Of a DNA stretch of 64,000 nucleotides, positions 9,405 to 17,147 are shown one piece after another; positions within the stretch are counted from its first letter, which is position 1; every line of letters starts with the position of its first letter. The position numbers and the translations under genes were made by a program. The DNA lies in assembly GCF_001583695.1 (NCBI RefSeq), contig NZ_LOBC01000014.1, positions 43,793 to 107,792 on the forward strand. Reading direction: 5' to 3'. The DNA comes from Bacillus wiedmannii (lineage in GTDB: Bacteria > Bacillota > Bacilli > Bacillales > Bacillaceae_G). The notes under the pieces are model-generated. The model was not told the origin of the DNA, searched no databases, and saw only the letters and a list, made by a program, of their open reading frames with translations.

Positions 9405-10262
9405 ATGAGAGGGAAACACATTTTTATTATTACTGCACTAATAAGTATATTAATGCTAGCTGCTTGTGGACAAAAAAACAGCTCAGCTACAGTCGCTACA
9501 GCAACAGACTCAACCATTACGAAGAGCGACTTCGAAAAACAGTTGAAAGATCGTTACGGAAAAGACATGCTATACGAAATGATGGCACAAGACGTTATCA
9601 CGAAAAAATATAAAGTATCTGACGATGATGTAGATAAAGAAGTACAAAAAGCGAAAAATCAATATGGAGATCAATTCACAGCAGTACTCGAAAACAATCG
9701 TTTAAAAGATGAAGCTGATTTCAAAAATCAAATTAAGTTCAAACTTGCTATGAATGAAGCAATTAAGAAAAGTGTTACAGAAAAAGACGTGAAAGACCAC
9801 TATAAACCAGAAATTAAAGCGAGTCATATTTTAGTAAGTGACGAAAATGAAGCGAAAGAAATAAAGAAAAAATTAGATGCTGGCGCTTCATTTGAAGAAT
9901 TAGCAAAACAAGAATCGCAAGATCTACTATCAAAAGATAAAGGTGGAGACCTCGGATACTTCAATTCAGGCAGAATGGCGCCTGAATTTGAAACAGCTGC
10001 CTACAAACTAAAAGTCGGACAAATTAGCAATCCCGTTAAATCACCAAACGGCTATCACATTATTAAATTAACTGATAAAAAAGATTTAAAGCCTTATGAT
10101 GAAGTGAAAGACTCTATTCGTAAAAACTTAGAAGCAGAACGTATTGCCGATCCTACATTCAGTCACAAGTTAATACAAAAGGAATTAAAAAAAGCAAATA
10201 TTAAAATAAATGATAGTGACTTGGAAGATACGTTTACTCTTGCGCATGAGCAAGGGAATTAA
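9405..10262 (+). CDS. prsA: PrsA foldase lipoprotein
   Basis: 285 residues. The signal peptide ends in lipobox LAAC with Cys21 as the lipid anchor. A parvulin-type PPIC peptidyl-prolyl isomerase domain lies at about 135-225 (KASHILVSDENEAKEI ... PNGYHIIKLTD), between charged helical N and C segments. It folds exported proteins outside the membrane. B. cereus group genomes carry several prsA paralogues; which one this is cannot be fixed from sequence alone. A monocistronic unit with its own terminator. Confidence 0.93.
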   Translation: MRGKHIFIITALISILMLAACGQKNSSATVATATDSTITKSDFEKQLKDRYGKDMLYEMMAQDVITKKYKVSDDDVDKEVQKAKNQYGDQFTAVLENNRLKDEADFKNQIKFKLAMNEAIKKSVTEKDVKDHYKPEIKASHILVSDENEAKEIKKKLDAGASFEELAKQESQDLLSKDKGGDLGYFNSGRMAPEFETAAYKLKVGQISNPVKSPNGYHIIKLTDKKDLKPYDEVKDSIRKNLEAERIADPTFSHKLIQKELKKANIKINDSDLEDTFTLAHEQGN

Positions 10263-10312
10263 AAAAGCACCGCCTTATTTTTACAGCAAAATAAGGCAGT
10301 GCTTTTTATTTA
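10263..10312. terminator. Bidirectional terminator, prsA / cvfB-like
   Basis: Long stem GCACCGCCTTATTTT / AAAATAAGGCAGTGC with one mismatch, A and T runs on both sides, between convergent genes. Confidence 0.9.
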
Positions 10313-10314
10313 AT

Positions 10315-11169
10315 TTACTTCTTAAAGTACGTCCAACCTTCTTCTTGATAAACCTTTTCTTCTTTCATCAACTTACCAAGCGCACGCTTAAACGCAGCTT
10401 TACTCATGTTGAAACGTTCTTTAATATCTTCTGGGTGGCTCTTATCCCAAAACGGCATTGCTCCGCCTCGTTCTTCCATATATGCATAAATTACAGTAGC
10501 ATCATCTTCCATTCCTTCTTCTTTACGAGGAAGAAGTGAAATGTTAATTGTACCGTCATCTTTCACATCAATAATACGGCCCGTTACACGTTCACCGATG
10601 CGGACTTGTTCTTTTCTTTCAGTATGGTGTAAGAAAGCACGGAAATGCTCATCAGTTAGTATGAATGAACCAACTTGAAGTGAACGATACACACGTCCAT
10701 TTACGTTTTTATTACGCATAGATGGCGTCGCATCTACGATAATTTCTTGCATATCACTGTCTCTTGCCGGAAGAGCGATAAGGCGATCACGATTCGTTAA
10801 TTTTAACGTACAATATAATTCGTCTCCAACCTCTGGCCATACTGGCATATAAATCGGGAACTCATCAGCTGGGATTAGTATATCTTTTGATACACCAATA
10901 TTAACAAACACACCTAAACTAGGAATAACTTCTACAACCTTTACCCAGTTCCAATCAAAAGTTGTAATAAGCGGCTCCTTCATTGTTGCTGAAATACGAT
11001 TTTGGTGATCAAGGTATAAGAATACATCAATCGTATCGCCTTCTGCAATTTCTCCAACTAATTCGTTTTTATGTAAGAAGATTTCTTCTTCTTCATTCCC
11101 AACCATATAGCCGATTTCCGTTTCGCGTAAAACAGTTACCTGTTCAATCGATCCTAATTGTAAATACAT
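10315..11169 (-). CDS. S1-domain RNA-binding protein, CvfB/YitL family
   Basis: 284 residues. N-terminal S1-like OB folds (about 1-60 and 65-130), a further S1 domain (about 145-215, RIGERVTGRIIDVKDDGTINISLLPRK) and a C-terminal winged-helix segment (about 225-284). CvfB proteins bind RNA and affect virulence gene expression in staphylococci. The start MYLQLGSIEQV is preceded by AAGGG. B. subtilis YitL is the likely orthologue. Confidence 0.88.
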   Translation of the reverse strand: MYLQLGSIEQVTVLRETEIGYMVGNEEEEIFLHKNELVGEIAEGDTIDVFLYLDHQNRISATMKEPLITTFDWNWVKVVEVIPSLGVFVNIGVSKDILIPADEFPIYMPVWPEVGDELYCTLKLTNRDRLIALPARDSDMQEIIVDATPSMRNKNVNGRVYRSLQVGSFILTDEHFRAFLHHTERKEQVRIGERVTGRIIDVKDDGTINISLLPRKEEGMEDDATVIYAYMEERGGAMPFWDKSHPEDIKERFNMSKAAFKRALGKLMKEEKVYQEEGWTYFKK

Positions 11170-11408
11170 ATTTTTTAATTCCCTTCTATATATATAAAAT
11201 TAACTTTTTTATATTTTTTATCATTCCAAACAAAAGTTAATTATAACACGATTTTTCCTTTATTTGTCCAACTGCCCAAAATTCACTATAATAAAATGAG
11301 GTTACATAAATATAAGTATGAAAACACTTAAGTCTAGGCTCGTTTTCAGCTATACTTTAGTATGTACAGTACATAAAAAGATTAGAAATTTATTTGGAGG
11401 TGCTAACT
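11170..11408. other. Divergent promoter region, cvfB-like / yajQ
   Basis: About 240 bases. On the plus strand TATACT at about 11351 with TTAAGT 17 bases earlier is a possible yajQ promoter. No coding sequence seen. Confidence 0.4.
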
Positions 11409-11900
11409 ATGGCAAAAGATAGTTCTTTTGACATCGTTTCGAAAGTAGAATTACCTGAAGTAACAAACGCAATTAACATCGCATTAAAAGAAATCCAAAA
11501 CCGATATGACTTTAAAGGAAGTAAAAGTGATATTAAATTAGAAAAAGAAGTACTTGTTTTAACTTCTGATGATGAGTTCAAATTAGACCAAGTAAAAGAC
11601 GTTCTAATTTCTAAACTTGTAAAACGTAACGTTCCAATTAAAAACTTGGATTACGGAAAAGTTGAAGCTGCGACTGGTAACACCGTTCGCCAACGCGCAA
11701 CACTTCAACAAGGTATCGATAAAGATAACGCGAAAAAAATTAACAACATCATTAAAGAAATGAAATTAAAAGTAAAAACACAAGTACAAGATGACCAAGT
11801 ACGTGTTACAGCGAAAAGCCGTGATGACTTACAAGCAGTTATCGCAGCAGTTCGCAGTGCTGACTTACCGATTGACGTACAATTTATTAACTACCGCTAA
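11409..11900 (+). CDS. yajQ: YajQ family nucleotide-binding protein
   Basis: 163 residues, strongly recognisable: [18 protein letters not shown] at the start, NRYDFKGSK near 36 and the C-terminal [12 protein letters not shown]. Family members bind cyclic di-GMP or nucleotides and affect transcription in some bacteria. The start is fixed by GGAGGTG 6 bases upstream. Own terminator downstream; B. subtilis YitK equivalent. Confidence 0.93.
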   Translation: MAKDSSFDIVSKVELPEVTNAINIALKEIQNRYDFKGSKSDIKLEKEVLVLTSDDEFKLDQVKDVLISKLVKRNVPIKNLDYGKVEAATGNTVRQRATLQQGIDKDNAKKINNIIKEMKLKVKTQVQDDQVRVTAKSRDDLQAVIAAVRSADLPIDVQFINYR

Positions 11901-11904
11901 AAAG

Positions 11905-11936
11905 AAAAACATCCTCTGTGCAGAGGGTGTTTTTCT
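11905..11936 (+). terminator. Terminator after yajQ
   Basis: Stem ACATCCTCTG / CAGAGGGTGT with one mismatch in an A/T flank, followed by TTTTTCTTTTT. Confidence 0.8.
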
Positions 11937-12065
11937 TTTTAGCTTGTAGAGAAAATATTACAAAGTCTAAGCTTACGAGCAATCAGATTTTTAGAATGGG
12001 TATTTAATTATTATGCATAAACGAAGAAGATCCTTTTAATAATCGGCACAAAAAACCTCCCCCCA

Positions 12066-12130
12066 CTCAAATGTAACAATTTATGAGTATAAGAATATTT
12101 TCCACCCTTTCATGTAATGTAAAATTAGTA
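12066..12130 (+). repeat. Promoter-like direct repeat, copy 1
   Basis: About 65 bases beginning CTCAAAT and ending TAAAATTAGTA. It aligns with 13327-13396: 55 of 65 positions match, with one extra TAATG unit in the other copy. It lies about 50 bases upstream of the small lipoprotein gene and contains a possible -10 (TAAAAT) 16 bases after TTTTCC, so it probably carries that gene's promoter and operator. Confidence 0.75.
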
Positions 12131-12183
12131 AGGAATTTATTTTTCGAAAAAATGTTAATTAAACAAGAGTTAGAAGTGGTTAT

Positions 12184-12351
12184 TTGAAGAAATTAATACT
12201 ATGTTTTTTATTAACTACATTCTGTCTATATATTGCAGGGTGTTCTAATAATATAACTACACCCGGGGATACACCTAAAACTTCAACACCTGCGAAGTGT
12301 AAATACATCAACAAAGCTTGGTATAAGAAACCTATAAAATGTAATAATTGA
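12184..12351 (+). CDS. Small lipoprotein, 55 residues
   Basis: Starts at TTG, then KKLILCFLLTTFCLYIAGC: a lipoprotein signal peptide with lipobox IAGC and Cys20. The mature part is about 36 residues, Thr/Pro/Lys-rich, with two further cysteines (Cys39, Cys53) around INKAWYKKPIK that could form a disulfide loop. The ribosome site is weak (AAGTGG). It is convergent with the PlcR-like regulator and shares its terminator. Not recognised; candidate target or signal partner of the regulator. Confidence 0.6.
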   Translation: MKKLILCFLLTTFCLYIAGCSNNITTPGDTPKTSTPAKCKYINKAWYKKPIKCNN

Positions 12352-12364
12352 TGATATAAGTTAT

Positions 12365-12395
12365 AAAAAAAGACACCATAAGGTGCCTTTTTTTA
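12365..12395. terminator. Bidirectional terminator, lipoprotein / PlcR-like gene
   Basis: Stem GACACC / GGTGCC (one mismatch) flanked by seven A and seven T. Confidence 0.8.
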
Positions 12396-12430
12396 TAGAA
12401 ATTAATAAGATATTCATCAGAAATTATGAG

Positions 12431-13318
12431 TCATTTTTTATTTTGTTTTTCAAAATATTTTTCTTTAACTATTTTGATCAGATTTTCTTTTTCTGTTAGT
12501 TCAAAGATAAATAATGCTTTTTTCATGTTATCAGCTACATCTTCTTCATTATATTGTTTCAGCTTTAGTAAATTCCAACCTTTTCCATAATATAATTCAC
12601 CTAATAAATATAACGTGTTTAGATTAATAGCTAATTTGATACCCATATCATTGTATTTTATTGCCTCTTCATGTTGATTTGCATGACCTAAAATTTTGGC
12701 TAAATTAAAAATGATTTTTAATTTAATCTCTTTATCTCTAGGGAAATCTAACTTATTAAAATTAGTTAAACATCTTCTTAGTATATTAATACTATTTTCA
12801 TACTCTTTATTTTCCCCATAAAATATAGCCATTGACTGCATAATATCTATTTCTCTTTCTGATAAAAAATCACCATTCGTTACAGTTAGTTTTAATGCAC
12901 TATTTAAAAGATTTAAAGCAGTTTTTATTGATTTATTCACATGAAATATAGCAATGGCTTCATGCCATATTAGAAATTGTTTATCTTCTTTTAACTGGAA
13001 ATTATTTTCGTTTTTCTCTTGTTTCACTATTTCGTAAAGTTCATTATATTGTTTTTGCTTTGTACAATCTCTCATTACATATTTTACATTTTCTACATAT
13101 TTTAGTTTTTTATTTTGCGTTAGTGCGAAAATATTATTTGGATCAATACCAAGTCTTTCAGATAACTGATATAACAATATACTAGATGGATAAATCATAC
13201 CTTTTTCTATTTTGCTAATTTGACTTTGCGAACATATTCCATGACACAATTCAGATTGTGATATATTCTTTTTCATTCTAAGTTCTTTAATGGTAATACC
13301 CAAATCGTAAAATTCCAT
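12431..13318 (-). CDS. PlcR-family (RRNPP) quorum-type regulator
   Basis: 295 residues: an N-terminal XRE helix-turn-helix (about 6-60, KNISQSELCHGICSQSQISKIEKG) and a TPR-like helical rest. Layout and C-terminal pattern (YYGKGWNLLKLKQYNEEDVADNMKKALFIFEL) resemble PlcR, which binds a short imported peptide through its TPRs. GAGGAGGG precedes the ATG. It is not PlcR itself: the sequence differs and no papR-like gene directly follows. The ligand may be a peptide encoded elsewhere or derived from the convergent lipoprotein gene. Confidence 0.85.
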   Translation of the reverse strand: MEFYDLGITIKELRMKKNISQSELCHGICSQSQISKIEKGMIYPSSILLYQLSERLGIDPNNIFALTQNKKLKYVENVKYVMRDCTKQKQYNELYEIVKQEKNENNFQLKEDKQFLIWHEAIAIFHVNKSIKTALNLLNSALKLTVTNGDFLSEREIDIMQSMAIFYGENKEYENSINILRRCLTNFNKLDFPRDKEIKLKIIFNLAKILGHANQHEEAIKYNDMGIKLAINLNTLYLLGELYYGKGWNLLKLKQYNEEDVADNMKKALFIFELTEKENLIKIVKEKYFEKQNKK

Positions 13319-13326
13319 TTTCCCTC

Positions 13327-13396
13327 CTCAAATATAGCCCTCAATGAGTAACAGAATATTTTTCACCCTTTAATGTAATGTAATGTAAAATTAGTA
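13327..13396 (+). repeat. Promoter-like direct repeat, copy 2
   Basis: The 70-base partner of 12066-12130, in the same orientation, directly upstream of the minus-strand PlcR-like gene. It has three TAATG-type units where copy 1 has two, which widens its -35/-10 spacing. No intact plus-strand gene follows it. It could be the regulator's own operator, or the promoter remnant of a lost target. Confidence 0.7.
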
Positions 13397-13440
13397 TATT
13401 TGCAATTTTTGTTTCTTCTATCGGTCTTTTCACTTCCTTG

Positions 13441-13476
13441 CTCAGCTGCATTTTGAGGCGAGAGTCTTACTTCACA
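13441..13476. repeat. Fragment of a B. cereus-type intergenic repeat
   Basis: ATTTTGAGGCGAGAGTCTTACT here resembles ATTTTGAGGTGGGAGTTTTACT at 36505-36526. It looks like a decayed partial copy of the longer element at 36419-36545. Confidence 0.45.
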
Positions 13477-13481
13477 GAAAA

Positions 13482-13515
13482 ACAGACTAGGGAGAAAGTT
13501 TTCTCCTTAGCCTGT
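13482..13515 (-). terminator. Terminator for small membrane protein gene
   Basis: A 16-base stem (ACAGACTAGGGAGAAA with one mismatch and one wobble) followed by TTTTTC on the minus strand, 22 bases past the stop at 13537. Confidence 0.8.
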
Positions 13516-13536
13516 CCCACCGAGATTTCGCATTTA

Positions 13537-13764
13537 TTAAGAGCAACACCATATTGCTTTATCAAATGATTTTTTAGGTATGTATACTTTATCATTTTCG
13601 ATTTTGTATTTTATATCGTTTCTCTTCAGAACTGCCGTATCAACAGTATGAACACTATCGCCCCACCGAACAAATTCCCCATCATCACGCTTTTCCCAAA
13701 AATAAAAACTTACGAATACGATAAAAACACATAAGCATAGAGCGAACCACTTCTTTTTCCGCAA
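13537..13764 (-). CDS. Small signal-anchored protein
   Basis: About 75 residues: one N-terminal membrane helix (KKKWFALCLCVFIVFVSFYFW) and a short outside domain ending AIWCCS. A TTG start (RKKKWF) is chosen because AAGGTGG lies 8 bases upstream; two GTG codons 9-12 bases further up lack a ribosome site. It follows the amylase-like gene on the same strand by 45 bases. Not recognised. Confidence 0.55.
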   Translation of the reverse strand: MRKKKWFALCLCVFIVFVSFYFWEKRDDGEFVRWGDSVHTVDTAVLKRNDIKYKIENDKVYIPKKSFDKAIWCCS

Positions 13765-13809
13765 ATACCTCACCACCTTAAACTGAAGAACTACTAAAAA
13801 AAACGCTAC

Positions 13810-15105
13810 TCATTTCCATCTCTTTTTAACCGCAATTAAAAAAGCAATAAACAATACGTTCACACCGACGATTAAAGAGATAAATAGCCAATTCACACCT
13901 GTTTCCCCGTTAACTTTATATACATTTGATTCCTCACGCTTTAAAACAAGATAAAACTTTCCGTTTTCTCCTCTTATAATTTCATCTTCTAACAATCCTC
14001 GTAACTCTTGTTTTTCGCCAATTGCACTTACAGGTAAAGCAACTTTTTGTGTTTCTTTCGTATTATTAATCGCTACGAATGTTACTTCATCTTTATACTT
14101 TCGTTTCAGTACACTCATTCCATCTTTATCGTATAAAAGCTCAAACGTTCCATGGCGTAAAGATGGTCTCGCTTGTCTAAGCTCACCGAGTTTCGTTATG
14201 TGCTGCACAAATTTTTCATCTGATTTGAAATCCATTAATCGTCTATTATCCGGGGTATCCCCTCCATCTAATGCAATTTCAGTCCCGTAATAAAAATTCG
14301 GAATACCTGGTGATGTTAATAAATATGTAAGGGCTAGTTTCAAACGAGATGGTGGATAATTCATATTCTCTTTTGCAATACGGGCAAACCTTTTTGTATC
14401 TTGATTATCTAAAAATGTAACGAATTCCCCTTCTTTTTTACTCACATCATATAAAGATTTCACCGATACATCCGCTTTGGAAAACGATTCTACTATTTTT
14501 TCATTGTATTCACTATCTTCTTTTGTCATAATACGAAAATCTTTCTTTATCACTTGCATATCTTTTTGCACGTCATCCCAGAAAGAACGCGACTTTTTTT
14601 CACTATGTATCACATAACTTCCATCTAAATCGACTTCTTTAATCCACCATTTCATCGCGTCGATAACTTGTTGTTCGTTTTCTCCAAGCGGAAATTGGAA
14701 TATAACTTTCATCCCTTTTGCATGCGCTTCTTGTACAAGTTCTTTCACATCATTTTCTGTTCCGAAATGTTCATTTACCTTTTGAAAATTTTGCACATCT
14801 AACCCATCGTACTTTCCACTTTCAAAAAACGGTGAAAGCATAACAGTGGTAAAACCCATTTCTTTTATGTAATCCAGTCTTTTTATAATCCCTCTTATAT
14901 CTCCACCCTGATATCCTTCTAAATTGCCAACTTCTAACTGTTTGTCATTTTTCGGTTCTCCATTATTGAAGCGATCAATCATAATGGAATATACGACTTC
15001 GTCTCGCCACTCTCTTTTTTCATCTGCAAACGTATGTATTGGCACAAACAAAACGACAGCTAAACAAAAACAAATAAATAGTTTCCTAGTCCGTATTTTC
15101 CTCAC
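13810..15105 (-). CDS. Membrane-anchored alpha-amylase-like protein, probably inactive
   Basis: About 431 residues: signal peptide (to about 27), a GH13-type barrel (WRDEVVYSIMIDRFNNG, LDYIKEMGFTTVMLSPFF) and a C-terminal membrane helix (VNWLFISLIVGVNVLFIAFLIAV) with a basic tail. Conserved amylase regions are damaged: where GFRxD should supply the nucleophile Asp, it reads DLDGSYVIH (about 159-167); region I lacks DxVxNH; region IV is FLDNQD instead of FxxNHD. It may bind glucan without cutting it. The GTG start has GGGGG 6 bases upstream; an ATG two codons earlier overlaps that site. Confidence 0.8.
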   Translation of the reverse strand: MRKIRTRKLFICFCLAVVLFVPIHTFADEKREWRDEVVYSIMIDRFNNGEPKNDKQLEVGNLEGYQGGDIRGIIKRLDYIKEMGFTTVMLSPFFESGKYDGLDVQNFQKVNEHFGTENDVKELVQEAHAKGMKVIFQFPLGENEQQVIDAMKWWIKEVDLDGSYVIHSEKKSRSFWDDVQKDMQVIKKDFRIMTKEDSEYNEKIVESFSKADVSVKSLYDVSKKEGEFVTFLDNQDTKRFARIAKENMNYPPSRLKLALTYLLTSPGIPNFYYGTEIALDGGDTPDNRRLMDFKSDEKFVQHITKLGELRQARPSLRHGTFELLYDKDGMSVLKRKYKDEVTFVAINNTKETQKVALPVSAIGEKQELRGLLEDEIIRGENGKFYLVLKREESNVYKVNGETGVNWLFISLIVGVNVLFIAFLIAVKKRWK

Positions 15106-15197
15106 ACGCATCCCCCATGTTTTTTAATTGTAAGAATATTATACCAATTTTTAAGGCGAATCACATACGTTGATTTCATTCCCCTCAAAATACTTCA

Positions 15198-15214
15198 TGT
15201 TAGATTTTCTAACA
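15198..15214 (+). promoter_or_regulatory. TnrA/GlnR-type box, upstream copy
   Basis: TGTTAGATTTTCTAACA matches the nitrogen-regulator consensus TGTNANAWWWTNTNACA at every position. It lies upstream of the predicted amtB promoter, the usual place for TnrA activation in B. subtilis. Confidence 0.85.
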
Positions 15215-15242
15215 TGAAGTATAAAGTTTTCTGAATTTTTAG

Positions 15243-15271
15243 TTGATTTTTCATTTCATTTCGAATATGAT
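15243..15271 (+). promoter_or_regulatory. Predicted amtB promoter
   Basis: TTGATT (15243-15248) and TATGAT (15266-15271) are separated by 17 bases, between the two nitrogen-regulator boxes. Confidence 0.6.
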
Positions 15272-15290
15272 ATGAAACATAACAAATCGA

Positions 15291-15307
15291 TGTTATTTTT
15301 TCTAACA
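15291..15307 (+). promoter_or_regulatory. TnrA/GlnR-type box, downstream copy
   Basis: TGTTATTTTTTCTAACA matches TGTNANAWWWTNTNACA with one mismatch. It lies just downstream of the predicted start point and 17 bases before the amtB ATG, where binding would repress rather than activate. Confidence 0.7.
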
Positions 15308-15324
15308 TATTAGGAGGAGAGAGA

Positions 15325-16557
15325 ATGAATACAGGAGATACGGTTTTTATGTTTGTAACGACAGTAATGGTCATGTTAATGACACCAGGATTGGCACTTT
15401 TTTATGGGGGCATGGTTCGCAGTAAAAACGTACTCAGTACGACAATGCATAGTTATAGTGCAATGGCTATCGTTTCGATTCAGTGGATTGTGATCGGCTA
15501 TTCTTTATCATTCGGACCAGATTGGCACGGACTTATCGGTACACTCGATTGGTTCGGTTTAAACGGAGTTACCTACGCACCAAATCCAGACTACTCATCT
15601 ACTATTCCTCACAATTTATTTATGATGTTCCAACTCATGTTCGCCATTTTAACTCCCGCTTTAATTTCAGGTGCATTCGCCGAAAGAATGCGATTTTCTG
15701 CTTTCCTTATTTTCATCCTTCTATGGACAACAATCGTTTACAATCCTGTCGCTCATTGGGTATGGGGCGTTGGCGGATGGCTAAGAGAACTCGGCGCATT
15801 AGACTTCGCTGGTGGTAACGTCGTTCATATTACATCTGGCGTGGCTGGCCTTGTATTAGCTATTTTCCTCGGAAAACGAAAAAACATAAACGGTACTTCT
15901 CCTCACCATTTACCATTTACAATGTTAGGCGCAGGCTTACTATGGTTCGGCTGGTTCGGTTTTAACGTCGGAAGTGCATTATCTTTAAACGACGTAGCTT
16001 TAACCGCATTTATTAATACAAATATAGCAGCAGCTGCATCCGCATTAACTTGGATGCTTTCAGAATGGTTCTTCCAATCAAAACCGACTGCGATGGGAGC
16101 TGCTTGCGGTGTAGTTTCCGGTTTAGTCGCTATTACACCAGCTTGCGGGTTCGTTACACCTTTCTCCGCTCTTCTTATCGGAGCAATTGGCGGCGTATTA
16201 TGCTTCGGAGCAGTCTTTTTCTTAAAAACAAAATTCGGATACGACGATACACTCGATGCATTCGGATGCCACGGTATCGGCGGAACTTGGGGTGGTATTG
16301 CAACAGGACTCTTTGCAACTACTACTGTAAATGCTGATGGCGCTAACGGATTATTTTACGGAAACGCTGCTTTACTATTTAAACAACTGGTAGCAATCGG
16401 CGCAACATATGCATTCACGATCATCATGACGTACGCCATTATTAAAGCGATCAACTTCTTCCTCCCCGTTCGGGTAGATGAGCATGAGGAACATATGGGA
16501 CTTGATATTTCGATGCACGGGGAGAAAGCTTATGAGTATACTGAGCGGGTGAACTAA
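15325..16557 (+). CDS. amtB: Ammonium transporter (Amt family)
   Basis: 410 residues, about eleven membrane helices. Family signatures: TPGLALFYGGMVRSKN near 21-36, the FAERMRFSAF segment, DFAGGNVVHITSG and the pore histidine region DAFGCHGIGGTWGG. It conducts ammonia or ammonium into the cell. AGGAGGAGAG precedes the ATG. The usual partner glnK/nrgB is not downstream; a strong terminator follows at once. Two nitrogen-regulator boxes upstream. Confidence 0.96.
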   Translation: MNTGDTVFMFVTTVMVMLMTPGLALFYGGMVRSKNVLSTTMHSYSAMAIVSIQWIVIGYSLSFGPDWHGLIGTLDWFGLNGVTYAPNPDYSSTIPHNLFMMFQLMFAILTPALISGAFAERMRFSAFLIFILLWTTIVYNPVAHWVWGVGGWLRELGALDFAGGNVVHITSGVAGLVLAIFLGKRKNINGTSPHHLPFTMLGAGLLWFGWFGFNVGSALSLNDVALTAFINTNIAAAASALTWMLSEWFFQSKPTAMGAACGVVSGLVAITPACGFVTPFSALLIGAIGGVLCFGAVFFLKTKFGYDDTLDAFGCHGIGGTWGGIATGLFATTTVNADGANGLFYGNAALLFKQLVAIGATYAFTIIMTYAIIKAINFFLPVRVDEHEEHMGLDISMHGEKAYEYTERVN

Positions 16558-16599
16558 AAAAGAGATGCAATCTATTGGTAGTAGATTGCATCTCTTTTT
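16558..16599 (+). terminator. Terminator after amtB
   Basis: A 14-base perfect stem AGAGATGCAATCTA / TAGATTGCATCTCT followed by TTTTT. Confidence 0.92.
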
Positions 16600-16636
16600 A
16601 TTGTAGTTATTGGCGTTTCATACCCCACCTGGTATT

Positions 16637-16690
16637 ACGACAGATATATCAGCTATTATTCGGATATATCGATTTACCAATAAATTTCGA
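16637..16690 (+). repeat. Dispersed ATATATCG repeat, copy A (diverged)
   Basis: Contains GATATATC units about 20 bases apart and GGATATATCGATTTACC, like the core of the element at 51513-51620. Lies in the amtB downstream region. Confidence 0.5.
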
Positions 16691-16722
16691 CATAACGAAT
16701 CTGAAGAATACCCCGGTATAAC

Positions 16723-17028
16723 TTACGAATCACCATACTTACTTTTATTCAAGCTTAATATAATAAGAAACGCAATTGCTATTACAGCCAAAAAACGAAC
16801 CGGATTAAACGGCGTCCCTACCGTTTCATTAAAACGATGATAAATAAACGGGATCATCTCAAGCACCATTAGCCCCATCGCTATTTTAAACGTCTCAGCC
16901 ATCGCTTTATTTTTTATAAACGTAGCACGCTCATCGCCTTGTTTCCCAATTGCAATAAACATTTTTATAATCGCAAACACTACAAATAAAAAGACACTTA
17001 ACGCAATAATAAAAATCAAAACATCCAT
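16723..17028 (-). CDS. Hypothetical membrane protein
   Basis: 101 residues with about three hydrophobic helices (3-24, 47-64, 78-95). The start MDVLIFII is taken because AGAGGTG precedes it. Single gene, minus strand, between amtB and katA. Not recognised. Confidence 0.7.
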   Translation of the reverse strand: MDVLIFIIALSVFLFVVFAIIKMFIAIGKQGDERATFIKNKAMAETFKIAMGLMVLEMIPFIYHRFNETVGTPFNPVRFLAVIAIAFLIILSLNKSKYGDS

Positions 17029-17113
17029 CAAAATACACCTCTTACATGTAAAATTTATTTGACAATAATATAACATTTTCTACCTCGGATGTAAAAAATC
17101 TTTTACACATAAA

Positions 17114-17142
17114 AAAAGACGACCGTTTAACAGTCGTCTTTT
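17114..17142 (-). terminator. Terminator after katA
   Basis: Stem AAAAGACGAC / GTCGTCTTTT with T run on the minus strand, just past the katA stop. Confidence 0.85.
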
Positions 17143-17147
17143 CCTAC

